Shown here one piece after another: positions 34,886 through 42,941 of a DNA stretch of 48,650 nucleotides. Source of the stretch: Clostridium_AD sp047624165 (GTDB lineage: Bacteria; Bacillota; Clostridia; Clostridiales; Clostridiaceae); the NCBI GenBank assembly GCA_047624165.1, contig JBLHPD010000010.1, positions 1 to 48,650 of the forward strand. Reading direction: 5' to 3'. Made by a program: the position numbers and the translations under genes. A model generated the notes under the pieces. The model saw only the letters and a program-made list of their open reading frames with translations. It searched no databases and was not told the origin of the DNA. The first letter of the stretch is position 1. Every line of letters begins with the position of its first letter.

Positions 34886-34953
34886 GTTATGAGTTAATAG
34901 TAAACTGTTATATATTAGCTCATACTATTATTAAAGTATTGAGGTGAAGTGAA

Positions 34954-35214
34954 TTGGTAACAAAAGAAGTTATGGTTAGTAATCCTAAAGGATTACATGC
35001 AAGGCCAGCTACATTATTAGTAAGAAAAGCTGCTTCTTTCAAATCAGATATAGGTATAGAATATATGGGTAAAAAGGCTAACATTAAGAGCTTAATAGGT
35101 ATTTTATCTCTAGGAGTTGGCCCTAATAACATTGTAAACGTTATAGCTAATGGTGTTGATGAGAAATTAGCATTAGAACAAATAGTAAACTTAATAATAT
35201 CTCTAGAAGAATGA
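34954..35214 (+). CDS. ptsH: Phosphocarrier protein HPr
   Basis: An 86-residue HPr of the sugar phosphotransferase system. The phosphorylated histidine is at residue 15 (NPKGLHARPATLLV) and the regulatory Ser46 is present in IKSLIGILSLGVG, so both catalytic and regulatory phosphorylation are possible. It keeps His15 and is therefore not a Crh protein. The start is TTG with GAGGTGAA upstream. Its own promoter and terminator make it monocistronic, apart from any ptsI. Confidence 0.93.
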   Translation: MVTKEVMVSNPKGLHARPATLLVRKAASFKSDIGIEYMGKKANIKSLIGILSLGVGPNNIVNVIANGVDEKLALEQIVNLIISLEE

Positions 35215-35234
35215 TTATAGTGTGTAAATTTAGG

Positions 35235-35266
35235 AAAGCTGCTAACTTACTGTTTGCAGCTTTTTT
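35235..35266 (+). terminator. Intrinsic terminator after HPr
   Basis: An 8-bp stem AAAGCTGC/GCAGCTTT with a 13-base loop and a T run. Confidence 0.8.
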
Positions 35267-35302
35267 AAATTTATATAAATCGAAATAATAAGGAGAATAT
35301 AT

Positions 35303-36280
35303 GTGCTAAACAATCTTATAGAATTAAATTGTAATTCTGATGTGGTAATAGACAATAAACACTTTATATTATACTTTCTTGAGATTAAATCTAGGAAAAG
35401 CATTTATACTTCTAAAAGCTATGAACGCGATATAAAAGATTTTTTTTGTGTGAAATTTATTTCTGATATCACCATAGAAGATATTAAAAAGGTGTCTATA
35501 ATACATACACAAAATTTTATAATGAAATTAATGGACAAAAATATGTCATCTGCTACTATAAATAGAAAAATATCATCATTAAGTGCTCTCTATAAATGGT
35601 TATTAAAATACCAAGACAATTCTACAGGTGTTCAAATAATTAAGTATAATCCTTTTGGAAATCTAAAAGAAGAAAAACCGGTTATAAATAATAAGGAAAC
35701 AGAATTTCTAACAAAAGAAGAGTGTAAAGTTTTATTAGATAGTATAGATACATCCACTATTTTAGGTTATAGAAATAAAACTATATTAGTACTCGCTTTA
35801 ACCACTGCATTAAGAAAATCAGAGATTATAAATATTAAAATAAAGCATATTACTTCGTACACTGGTTATGATGTAGTAAGAGTAAGACGAAAAGGCGGTA
35901 AGGATGATATAGTAAAACTTCAGAAAAGCGTTCTTGCTATGATTAATGAATATATTCTGCTCACTAAAAGAAATAAGCTAGCAAGTGCTGAGGAGTATTT
36001 ATTTGTTGGTCACGGAGCTAACAGAAATAATAAAGAAAAATTAGATGCAAGCACTTTAAATTATATGATCAAAAAAGTATGCAAAAATGCAGGTATAGAT
36101 AAAGAGTTGCAAGTCCATTCTACTAGGCATACAGCTATTACATTAGCAATTTTAGCAGGAGCAACAGCAGAGAAAGTAAGGGATTTTGCGGGTCATAAAA
36201 ATTTAGCTACTACGAATAGATATATTCACTCAGTAGATAAGTTGAAAAATAATGCTGGAGATTTAATTGATGTATTTTAA
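35303..36280 (+). CDS. Tyrosine recombinase (XerC/XerD-like)
   Basis: A 325-residue site-specific recombinase with a core-binding SAM-like domain (residues about 20-110: FLEIKSRKSIYTSKSYERDI) and a catalytic domain with all expected residues: Arg171 (TTALRKSEI), Lys197 (RRKGGKDD), His272-x-x-Arg275 (HSTRHT), His298 (AGHKNLATT) and Tyr307 (NRYIH). The start is GTG at 35303, 7 bases after AGGAG. An out-of-frame ATG at 35301 opens a two-codon ORF (ATG TGC TAA). No attachment repeats, tRNA or phage genes are nearby, so it looks like a resident Xer-type protein rather than an element's integrase. Which cellular site it acts on is unknown. Confidence 0.88.
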   Translation: MLNNLIELNCNSDVVIDNKHFILYFLEIKSRKSIYTSKSYERDIKDFFCVKFISDITIEDIKKVSIIHTQNFIMKLMDKNMSSATINRKISSLSALYKWLLKYQDNSTGVQIIKYNPFGNLKEEKPVINNKETEFLTKEECKVLLDSIDTSTILGYRNKTILVLALTTALRKSEIINIKIKHITSYTGYDVVRVRRKGGKDDIVKLQKSVLAMINEYILLTKRNKLASAEEYLFVGHGANRNNKEKLDASTLNYMIKKVCKNAGIDKELQVHSTRHTAITLAILAGATAEKVRDFAGHKNLATTNRYIHSVDKLKNNAGDLIDVF

Positions 36281-36345
36281 ACATTAAAAGACCTAAATTT
36301 AAAATTAGTCATTATTTGAGGCTAAAATATTACTAGGAGGAAGAC

Positions 36346-37590
36346 ATGAAAATAGGATATGCATGCATACCACTTACAACAAATGCAAGAACAAATAGAA
36401 GATTAACACTTAAAAATTTTTCTGAAAATATGTTTTTAGAGATATTAGAGCAAAATTTAATAGATCTAAGAGCAATACTCGCGAATAATGAAAAATATAA
36501 TATAAAGTTATTTAGGATAAGTTCAGATATAGTGCCCCTGGGAAGCCACAGTATTAATGAAATTCAGTGGCATAAATATTTTAAAAATGAATTAAATGAG
36601 ATAGGTGAATATATAAAAAAATGTGGAATGAGGGTTTCTATGCACCCAGGGCAGTATACAGTACTCAATGCAGAAAAAGAAGAGATTGTAGCAAAAGCAA
36701 TTATCGATTTAGAATATCACGCTAGATTCCTTGATTCCCTAGGTATTGACTCAAGCAATAAGATAATACTTCATATTGGTGGAGGGTATGGTGATAAGAG
36801 TTCTGCTATAAATAGGTTTATTGAAAATTTTAACAGATTGTCGCCATCCGTGAAGGATAGGCTTGTAATTGAAAATGATGGAAAAATATTTAATATTGAT
36901 AACGTACTTTTTGTAAGTAAGCAAATTAATATACCCGTAATATTTGATAACCTTCACCATCAGTGCAATCATGAAATGGAGGTGCCAATAAAAGAAATAA
37001 TGAAAGAGGTAGCTAAAACATGGCAAGAAAAAGATGGTAGCATAAAAGTTCATTATAGTCAGCAAAATTTACATAAACAGATAGGGGCACATTCCAATAC
37101 TATATTAATTAAAAGCTTTTTAGAATACTATGAAGAAGTTAAAGAGTTTAATATTGATATCATGCTAGAGGTTAAAGATAAGGATATTTCAGCTATAAAA
37201 TGCAATCTCATAATTGATAACATAAATAATAAATCAAAGTCGAATGTTATAGAAAAGCAGTGGGCAAAATATAAATATGTACTTATGGAAAGAAATTATA
37301 AATATTACAAAGAGTGTAGTAAACTTGTAAAAGAAAATTGTACTATTGAGGAATTCTACAAATATACGGATGGAATAATAAATTTTGATGTAGAGAATGG
37401 AAGTTTTATAAATACTGCAGAACATGTTTGGGGGTATGTCAAAGATTATGCATCTGATAGAGAACAAATGCATTTTAAAAAACTTATATTAGATATAGAA
37501 CATAAAGAAAAGGTTAAGATCTATTTGAGAAAATTATGTGATAAGTATAATGCTGAATATATACTTAAATCCTATTATTTTTACTATTGA
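36346..37590 (+). CDS. uvsE: UV damage endonuclease UvsE/UvdE
   Basis: A TIM-barrel, metal-dependent endonuclease that nicks 5' of UV photoproducts, an alternative to UvrABC incision. The start IGYACIPLTTNARTNRRLTL is diagnostic, followed by FRISSDIVPLGSH, MHPGQYTVLN, LHIGGGYGDK, LVIENDGKIF and FDNLHHQCNHE with the metal-binding His, Glu and Asp residues, and IKVHYSQQN. At 414 residues it carries about 110 residues beyond the barrel, as in many clostridial members. Good AGGAGG site. Confidence 0.93.
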   Translation: MKIGYACIPLTTNARTNRRLTLKNFSENMFLEILEQNLIDLRAILANNEKYNIKLFRISSDIVPLGSHSINEIQWHKYFKNELNEIGEYIKKCGMRVSMHPGQYTVLNAEKEEIVAKAIIDLEYHARFLDSLGIDSSNKIILHIGGGYGDKSSAINRFIENFNRLSPSVKDRLVIENDGKIFNIDNVLFVSKQINIPVIFDNLHHQCNHEMEVPIKEIMKEVAKTWQEKDGSIKVHYSQQNLHKQIGAHSNTILIKSFLEYYEEVKEFNIDIMLEVKDKDISAIKCNLIIDNINNKSKSNVIEKQWAKYKYVLMERNYKYYKECSKLVKENCTIEEFYKYTDGIINFDVENGSFINTAEHVWGYVKDYASDREQMHFKKLILDIEHKEKVKIYLRKLCDKYNAEYILKSYYFYY

Positions 37591-37601
37591 TCCTATGAAC
37601 A

Positions 37602-37665
37602 TTTATAAACAGGAAAAGATGGGTGCTGAAAATTATTTTAGCACCCATCTTTTCCTGTTTATAAA
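37602..37665 (+). terminator. 26-bp perfect inverted repeat after uvsE
   Basis: Positions 37602-37627 are exactly complementary to 37640-37665 around a 12-base loop, which can itself pair partly. The inner GC-rich part (GATGGGTGCT/AGCACCCATC) followed by TTTT is a normal bidirectional terminator, but the perfect pairing goes on for another 16 bases at the base of the stem. Confidence 0.85.
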
Positions 37666-37898
37666 GTTAAGAATATTTATGGTTGTTTAATATTAGTTAC
37701 CATATCTAATATTATGTAAACTAAATTTATAATGTAAACTAAAATTATAACTAATGCTTTGAAATAAAAGGACGTCGTTGCAAAATAGAATTTAAAAATA
37801 AAAAATTATATATACTTTCAATGTTAAGTTATGTATGGTGTATAATTGTATTGGGAAATTTGAAGAAAATAATAGTATGGTAGTGGGGGAATTTATAA
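37666..37898 (+). other. Spacer upstream of the HutD-family gene
   Basis: It holds an 18-base imperfect tandem repeat at 37714-37749 (ATGTAAACTAAATTTATA then ATGTAAACTAAAATTATA) and a possible promoter with a perfect TATAAT at 37841-37846 but a weak -35 (TTCAAT, 18-base spacer). No gene is visible. Confidence 0.55.
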
Positions 37899-38525
37899 AT
37901 GTCACACAATATTGAAATAATCAGAAAAAAACAACATAAAACAAGTGAATGGTCTGGTGGTACAACAACTGAACTTTATATTTATCCAAAAGATTCTTTA
38001 TATGGTGACCGAAATTTTAAATGGAGGTTGAGTTCTGCGAACGTTGAAGTAGAACAATCTACATTCACATCGCTTAAAGGTATAGATAGGCTTATTATGA
38101 TTATAGAAGGGGAAATACTTCTTGAACATGAAGGACATCATAATGCTGTGTTAAAAGCATTCGAACAGGATAGCTTTAGTGGGGAGTGGGAAACAACAAG
38201 TTTTGGTAAAGTAATAGATTTTAATTTAATGATGGCGCAAGGCTATAGGGGAAAACTAGAAGCAATTTCAGTTAATGGAGGAGAGTTTAAAGATATATTG
38301 TTGTTACACAATAATATAAATGATATGGAATATCAAATAACAGAAGCATTTTACATAGTGAAGGGTGATGTAAAAATAACTTTTGGAGCAAAGGATAAAA
38401 TCGATCTTAGTGAAGGTGACTTAGTATTAGTGACTAGAATAGATAAAGAAAACACTACAAACTTTAAGATCTATAGTAGCAGCCAAGAAGAATCTAAAAT
38501 TATAAGAGCTTCAATATTTTATTAA
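37899..38525 (+). CDS. HutD/Ves-family cupin protein
   Basis: A 208-residue bicupin of the HutD family: start IRKKQHKTSEWSGGTTTELY, then FKWRLSSANVEVEQSTFTSL and GIDRLIMIIEGEILLEHEGH, then FNLMMAQGYRGKLEAI. The family member Ves is cold-shock-related in E. coli and HutD sits in histidine-use clusters elsewhere; no hut genes are present here and the true role is unknown. Short hairpin downstream, own likely promoter upstream. Confidence 0.85.
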   Translation: MSHNIEIIRKKQHKTSEWSGGTTTELYIYPKDSLYGDRNFKWRLSSANVEVEQSTFTSLKGIDRLIMIIEGEILLEHEGHHNAVLKAFEQDSFSGEWETTSFGKVIDFNLMMAQGYRGKLEAISVNGGEFKDILLLHNNINDMEYQITEAFYIVKGDVKITFGAKDKIDLSEGDLVLVTRIDKENTTNFKIYSSSQEESKIIRASIFY

Positions 38526-38545
38526 GAATAATTTTCAGATAAAGT

Positions 38546-38567
38546 CCTCCACTGATTTTGGTGGAGG
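38546..38567 (+). terminator. Hairpin after the HutD-family gene
   Basis: A 7-bp GC-rich stem CCTCCAC/GTGGAGG with an 8-base loop but no T run; a weak terminator or 3' end stabiliser. Confidence 0.45.
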
Positions 38568-38603
38568 GTATTACAAATTTTGAATTGCAGAGTGTTTGAT
38601 AAG

Positions 38604-38632
38604 TTGATAAATTACTGTAGATAAAGTATAAT
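38604..38632 (+). promoter_or_regulatory. Sigma-A promoter for the unknown membrane protein gene
   Basis: TTGATA (38604-38609), 17 bases, perfect TATAAT (38627-38632). Confidence 0.65.
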
Positions 38633-38684
38633 AAATTCTTATTAAAATATTTTAATTAAATTCTCATTGATAAGGGGGACAAGC

Positions 38685-39452
38685 GTGAAAAAATTGCATT
38701 GGCGTGTAAAGATTTCCATACTATTAATATTTTCATCAGTATTATTATATTCTATTCACTATTTTATTTTTAGGGATGCTCATCATTTATTCATATTTCT
38801 AGTAGGTGAATTAGCATTTATACCTATAGAGGTTTTATTGGTAACATTAGTTATTGATAGAATTATCAAAGAAAGAGAAATGGAATCCTTGTTAGAAAAA
38901 CTTAATCTAATAATAGGCGTATTCTTTAATGAAGTAGGAACTACTATTTTAAAAAGCTGTACATCAATTGATCCGCACGTAGATGAAATAGCAACTTTTT
39001 TAATAGTTGAGCCCAGTTGGGAAGAAATAGATTTTAAAAAAGCATTAGAAAAATGTAAAAATTATAAATATGAAATTGAATTTGATAAGGTAGATTTAGA
39101 TAGAATTAAAGAATTTCTTTTAAACAAAAGGGGATTTTTAATGAAATTATTAGAAAATCCAAATTTATTGGAACATGAATCGTTTACTCATTTATTAACT
39201 GCAGTTTTTCATTTAGAAGATGAACTTTCTTCTAGAAATTTATCAGAACTGCGTGATGATGAAAAAGAACATATAGAAGTTGATATAAAAAGAGTATATC
39301 AAGCAATTGTAAGCCAATGGTTATTGTATATGAAACATCTAAAAAATACTTTTCCATATTTATTTGCTACAGCAATGTTAAATAACCCTTTTGACAAAAG
39401 AACGAAAGAACAGATAGAAAAATATATTAGTAGTACGTACTATAATAAATAA
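38685..39452 (+). CDS. Hypothetical membrane protein with two N-terminal helices
   Basis: I do not recognise this family. The 255 residues begin with two hydrophobic helices (about 8-28 and 35-58) separated by a short FRDAHH loop, so both termini should be cytoplasmic. A charged helix follows directly (DRIIKEREMESLLEKLNL), and the remaining 180 residues are soluble, helical and acidic, without cysteine clusters or nucleotide motifs. The GTG at 38685 lies 5 bases after AAGGGGGA; an upstream in-frame TTG (38667) is less likely. Own promoter, no operon partners. Confidence 0.75.
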   Translation: MKKLHWRVKISILLIFSSVLLYSIHYFIFRDAHHLFIFLVGELAFIPIEVLLVTLVIDRIIKEREMESLLEKLNLIIGVFFNEVGTTILKSCTSIDPHVDEIATFLIVEPSWEEIDFKKALEKCKNYKYEIEFDKVDLDRIKEFLLNKRGFLMKLLENPNLLEHESFTHLLTAVFHLEDELSSRNLSELRDDEKEHIEVDIKRVYQAIVSQWLLYMKHLKNTFPYLFATAMLNNPFDKRTKEQIEKYISSTYYNK

Positions 39453-39482
39453 ATATAAACAGTTTAAAAATCTTTTTTAAAG

Positions 39483-39492
39483 CAAACGTTTG
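39483..39492. promoter_or_regulatory. Small palindrome upstream of the ssb promoter
   Basis: CAAACGTTTG, a perfect 10-base dyad, 21 bases before the -35. It could be an operator, but may be chance. Confidence 0.3.
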
Positions 39493-39513
39493 TTTGTATA
39501 GAAACTCTTTTTA

Positions 39514-39542
39514 TTGTCAATAATTTTAAAAAGTTATTTAAT
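39514..39542 (+). promoter_or_regulatory. Sigma-A promoter for the short ssb
   Basis: TTGTCA (39514-39519), 17 bases, TTTAAT (39537-39542), each one mismatch from consensus. Confidence 0.6.
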
Positions 39543-39622
39543 GACATTCAAGAAGTATAGTTCTTCTGAATTGTTTAATTAAGCCGCTTTAGTGAATTTT
39601 CAATAAAAAGGAGAGATAATAT

Positions 39623-39952
39623 ATGAATACTGTATCAATAATTGGAAGAATAACAAAAGATTTGGAACTTAAGAGTTTTAATGAGGGTAAAGGTTTTTAT
39701 ACTAGATTTACATTGGCGATTAATAGAGTAACACATAAAGATTTACAACCGGAAGCTGATTTTATTAACATCGTGGCATGGAATGGTGCAGCAGAGAGCA
39801 TGTGTAAGCATTTAAAAAAGGGAAGCCAAATTGGTATAACTGGTAGACTCTCTAGTAATAGCTACTCAGATAAAGATGGAATAAAAAGATATACTACAGA
39901 AGTTGTAGCAGAGGATTTTAAATTTTTGGATAGTAAGCAACAAATAGTGTAA
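39623..39952 (+). CDS. ssb: Short single-stranded DNA-binding protein without acidic tail
   Basis: A 109-residue OB-fold SSB: VSIIGRITKDLELKSFNEGK, DFINIVAWNGAAESMCKHLK, KGSQIGITGRLSSNSYSDKD and TTEVVAEDFKFLD. It stops at KQQIV and lacks both the flexible linker and the acidic DDDIPF-type tip used for partner docking. It is thus like the accessory, competence-type SsbB of Bacillus rather than the essential replicative SSB, which is normally next to rpsF and rpsR. Monocistronic with its own promoter. Confidence 0.88.
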   Translation: MNTVSIIGRITKDLELKSFNEGKGFYTRFTLAINRVTHKDLQPEADFINIVAWNGAAESMCKHLKKGSQIGITGRLSSNSYSDKDGIKRYTTEVVAEDFKFLDSKQQIV

Positions 39953-40030
39953 TTTTAAATTACTGAGAAAAGAGAATGCATTTGTAGTAATATATATTTG
40001 CACTATCTTATATAATATGGAGGTGCATTT

Positions 40031-40510
40031 ATGAATAATATTGTTGTAGCAGGAGGCTGTTTTTGGGGTGTAGAAGCTTACATGTCAAAAATAAATGGTA
40101 TCGTACAAACTAAGGTTGGATATGCTAATGGTACAAGGAAGAACCCTTCATACGAAGAGGTTTGTAATGGAAATACTGGGCATGCAGAAGCTTGTTTAAT
40201 AAGCTATGATGAAACCATTGTATCCCTAGAAAAAATATTAAATAAATTCTGGGGGATAATAGATCCTACTGTTTCAAATAGACAAGGGCCTGATATAGGC
40301 AATCAATATAGAAGTGGTATTTATTATACTGATAAAAAGGATTTAGACATTATATTAAGAACAATGGATGAAGTTAAAAGTAGACAGGATAAACCAGTAG
40401 TTACGCAGGTGCAACCTCTTTCTTGTTTTTATGATGCTGAAGATTATCATCAAAAGTATCTACAAAAAAATCCTGGAGGATACTGCCACATTAACTTAAA
40501 TGATGATTAG
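40031..40510 (+). CDS. msrA: Peptide-methionine (S)-S-oxide reductase
   Basis: Repairs oxidised methionine. The catalytic Cys10 is in the diagnostic AGGCFWGVEAYM; KVGYANGTRKNPSYEEVCNG, TGHAEACLISYD, DPTVSNRQGPDIGNQYRSGI and AEDYHQKYLQKNPGGYCHI are all conserved blocks. 159 residues is the short, single-domain form with no fused MsrB. Cytoplasmic; ATG follows TGGAGGTG. Confidence 0.95.
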   Translation: MNNIVVAGGCFWGVEAYMSKINGIVQTKVGYANGTRKNPSYEEVCNGNTGHAEACLISYDETIVSLEKILNKFWGIIDPTVSNRQGPDIGNQYRSGIYYTDKKDLDIILRTMDEVKSRQDKPVVTQVQPLSCFYDAEDYHQKYLQKNPGGYCHINLNDD

Positions 40511-40553
40511 GATCAAATTATTAAAGCTATAACTTTCTTTTTTTTGACACTTG

Positions 40554-40585
40554 AAAACACCTTGGAGCTCCCAAGGTGTTTTTTG
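40554..40585 (+). terminator. Intrinsic terminator after msrA
   Basis: A perfect 12-bp stem AAAACACCTTGG/CCAAGGTGTTTT with a 5-base loop and T run. Confidence 0.85.
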
Positions 40586-40596
40586 CTTTATACAAT

Positions 40597-40625
40597 TAGA
40601 CAAATTAGATAGTAATAGGTATAAT
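40597..40625 (+). promoter_or_regulatory. Sigma-A promoter for the sigma-54 activator gene
   Basis: TAGACA (40597-40602), 17 bases, perfect TATAAT (40620-40625). The regulator is therefore probably made constitutively from a housekeeping promoter. Confidence 0.7.
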
Positions 40626-40670
40626 TAAATAAATATAATTATATCGTAATGCTATGAGGGGAGGAGTTAT

Positions 40671-42662
40671 TTGCCAACTAAAGAACTTCTTGATAATGAT
40701 GAAGATATTATAAAAAAATGGGAATTATTTATCTCTGAAGGTATTCTAAATAAAGAAGGACTTCGAGATGTTATTTCTAAGTCTTGGGAAAGAAGTAAAT
40801 CATATAATATAGACCCATTTAAAAATGATTTTTCAATTGAACTTAGCGAAGATGATCTAAAAAAGAAGTATAAAGAATTCCTACCCCTATTAGAAACAGC
40901 TAAACCATTGATGCAAACACTGTACAACTTAATACAAAATTCGAATTTTATGATTCGTCTAACGGATAGAGATGGATATGTATTAGATCATCTTGGGGAG
41001 GATAGCTTAATACGGCAACATAAATTTCAAATATTACAAGATGGATATAATATAAAAGAAGAAGTGATAGGCACTAATGCTATAGGAATTTCATTAATAT
41101 CTGGTGAGCCAATACAAGTACTTGGGGGCGAACATTATTTACATGAGTACCATAAGTGGACTTCGTCTGCGTGTCCTATAAAAGATGAAAAGGGTGGAAT
41201 TTTAGGGGTATTAAGTATCACAGGTAATTATGAATTTGTACATCCACATACTTTAGGTATGGTAGTAGCAGCAGCGAAGGCAATAGAAAAAGAAATGAAG
41301 CTCGAGTATTCTAATAAAAAATTAAAAATAGTCAATGAACAATTTTATCAAATTACAGAATCAATTTCTGAGGGCATTATTAGAATAGACAATCAAGGGA
41401 ATATATCTAGTATGAATAGATTTGCAAGAAAACTATTGGGATATAGTGAAAAAGATGTTAGAAATATGCACATAGGGGATGTGCTATCCACCAATAGTGG
41501 TAAGGGGATTATAAACGCTGTAAATAAAGAAAGAGATTATCAGGAGGAAGAAATAGATTTCACCACAAAAATGGGTAGAAATAAAACCTGCATAGTAAAC
41601 GTTACCCCCATAAAGCTTTTTAGGTCTACGGATTTAGGTGGTGTGGTAATTACTTTTAAAGAAAATAAAGTTGTTCTAAATATGATTAATAAAATTGTTG
41701 GAGCTCATGCGAGATTTACATTTGATGATATATTTGGTAAAAGTGAGAATATAACTCATTCAATCAAACTTGCAACAATTGCTGCTAAGACTGATGATAC
41801 AATATTACTTCAAGGAGAGAGTGGCACAGGCAAAGAAATGTTTACACAAGCTATCCATAACGCTAGCAGAAGAAAAGATAGGCCATTTGTATTTTTAAAT
41901 TGCGGTGCTATTCCTCGGGACCTAGTTTCTAGTGAACTTTTTGGGTATGTAGAAGGTGCTTTTACAGGAGCTAAAAGAGGCGGACATCCTGGAAAGTTTG
42001 AACTTGCAGACGGAGGGACGATATTCCTTGATGAAATAGGAGATATGCCACTAGATGCTCAAATAAGTTTACTTAGGGTTTTAGAAGAGCGCATGGTAGT
42101 AAGAGTTGGAGGACATGATGTTATACCGATAAATGTTAGAGTTATAGCGGCCTCAAACAAAGATTTAAAAAAAGAAGTTGAGCTAGGGAAATTCCGAAGT
42201 GATTTGTTTTATAGAATAAATGTTATGCCAATTTATATTTCTTCACTTAGAGAAAGAAAAGAGGATATCAAGATATTTATTGATTACTTTTGTGAGAAAT
42301 TCAGTGAATCCAATGAAAAACATATAAAAAAACTTGGTGAAAGCTTTTATCGAGGTATGATTAATTATAATTGGCCCGGAAATGTTCGAGAACTACAAAA
42401 TGTCATGCAACTTGTATTAAATGTGGCAGAAAACAATAGTATACTTACAAGTAAGAACTTACCAAGTTATATAAACGAAAAGGAAAATAATGGAGAGCTG
42501 AGTGGTATAAAGCAACAATTCACATTAGAGCAAATTGAAAAAAATGCTATTATGCAAACATTGATTGATGTAAATGATAATATGGCAGCGGCTTCTAGAA
42601 TATTAGGTATAGGGAGGAGCACACTGTATAGAAAGATGGAAAAATATAAGATTAGTTTATAA
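40671..42662 (+). CDS. Sigma-54-dependent enhancer-binding activator (GAF-PAS-AAA+-Fis)
   Basis: A 663-residue transcription activator of the AcoR type. An N-terminal SWERSKSYNIDPFK segment and GAF-like sensor fill about residues 30-210, a PAS domain about 220-330 (ISEGIIRIDNQGNISSMNRF), and the AAA+ motor about 345-585 with Walker A GESGTGKE at 382-389, the sigma-54 contact loop GAFTGA at 429-434 and Walker B TIFLDEIGDM. A Fis-type helix-turn-helix ends the protein (AAASRILGIGRSTLYRKMEK). No receiver domain, so it is likely to sense a ligand or redox cue directly. Start TTG, 5 bases after GGGGAGGAG. It lies upstream of an Mrp-type operon with a sigma-54 promoter, its probable target. Confidence 0.93.
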   Translation: MPTKELLDNDEDIIKKWELFISEGILNKEGLRDVISKSWERSKSYNIDPFKNDFSIELSEDDLKKKYKEFLPLLETAKPLMQTLYNLIQNSNFMIRLTDRDGYVLDHLGEDSLIRQHKFQILQDGYNIKEEVIGTNAIGISLISGEPIQVLGGEHYLHEYHKWTSSACPIKDEKGGILGVLSITGNYEFVHPHTLGMVVAAAKAIEKEMKLEYSNKKLKIVNEQFYQITESISEGIIRIDNQGNISSMNRFARKLLGYSEKDVRNMHIGDVLSTNSGKGIINAVNKERDYQEEEIDFTTKMGRNKTCIVNVTPIKLFRSTDLGGVVITFKENKVVLNMINKIVGAHARFTFDDIFGKSENITHSIKLATIAAKTDDTILLQGESGTGKEMFTQAIHNASRRKDRPFVFLNCGAIPRDLVSSELFGYVEGAFTGAKRGGHPGKFELADGGTIFLDEIGDMPLDAQISLLRVLEERMVVRVGGHDVIPINVRVIAASNKDLKKEVELGKFRSDLFYRINVMPIYISSLRERKEDIKIFIDYFCEKFSESNEKHIKKLGESFYRGMINYNWPGNVRELQNVMQLVLNVAENNSILTSKNLPSYINEKENNGELSGIKQQFTLEQIEKNAIMQTLIDVNDNMAAASRILGIGRSTLYRKMEKYKISL

Positions 42663-42743
42663 GTAAGTTAAATTAACTTTGCATCTCGTATAATAATTAA
42701 CGCGAACACAGTATATGATACTAGATTATACAATTATAAAAAC

Positions 42744-42822
42744 TGTATCAATATGAGGCATGTGTATCAAAATGATGCATATAATTACTGGAGATAGTGT
42801 TATAGTGTACCGCTTTGATACA
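42744..42822 (+). promoter_or_regulatory. Three dyad sites, candidate enhancer (UAS) for the activator
   Basis: Three copies of TGTATC-N5-GATACA: TGTATC-AATAT-GAGGCA (42744-42760), TGTATC-AAAAT-GATGCA (42763-42779) and TGTACC-GCTTT-GATACA (42806-42822). Each is 17 bases. The first two are 19 bases apart, and the third begins 43 bases (about four helical turns) after the second. They end 120 bases before the -24 element, a normal distance for enhancer-binding proteins. Confidence 0.65.
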
Positions 42823-42869
42823 ATGTCTAAATGACTAATTAATTTTGCAATAATATAGTTATCCGAAAT

Positions 42870-42928
42870 AAAAAAAATAAAGTTTATAAGCCGTTGATTT
42901 CAAATGGTTTATAAACTTTATTTTTTTT
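42870..42928. terminator. Strong bidirectional hairpin between the activator and the mrp operon
   Basis: A stem of about 23 bp (42870-42892 with 42906-42928, one G-T pair) and a 13-base loop, with A-run on the left and T-run on the right. It would end the activator transcript and isolate the sigma-54 promoter that starts 14 bases downstream. Confidence 0.85.
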
Positions 42929-42941
42929 GCAAAAGAAATTT

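Noticed and set aside
35303..36280. Tyrosine recombinase as marker of an integrated element
   Set aside because: No tRNA target, flanking att repeats, excisionase, phage or plasmid genes are seen; flanking genes are single housekeeping-type units.
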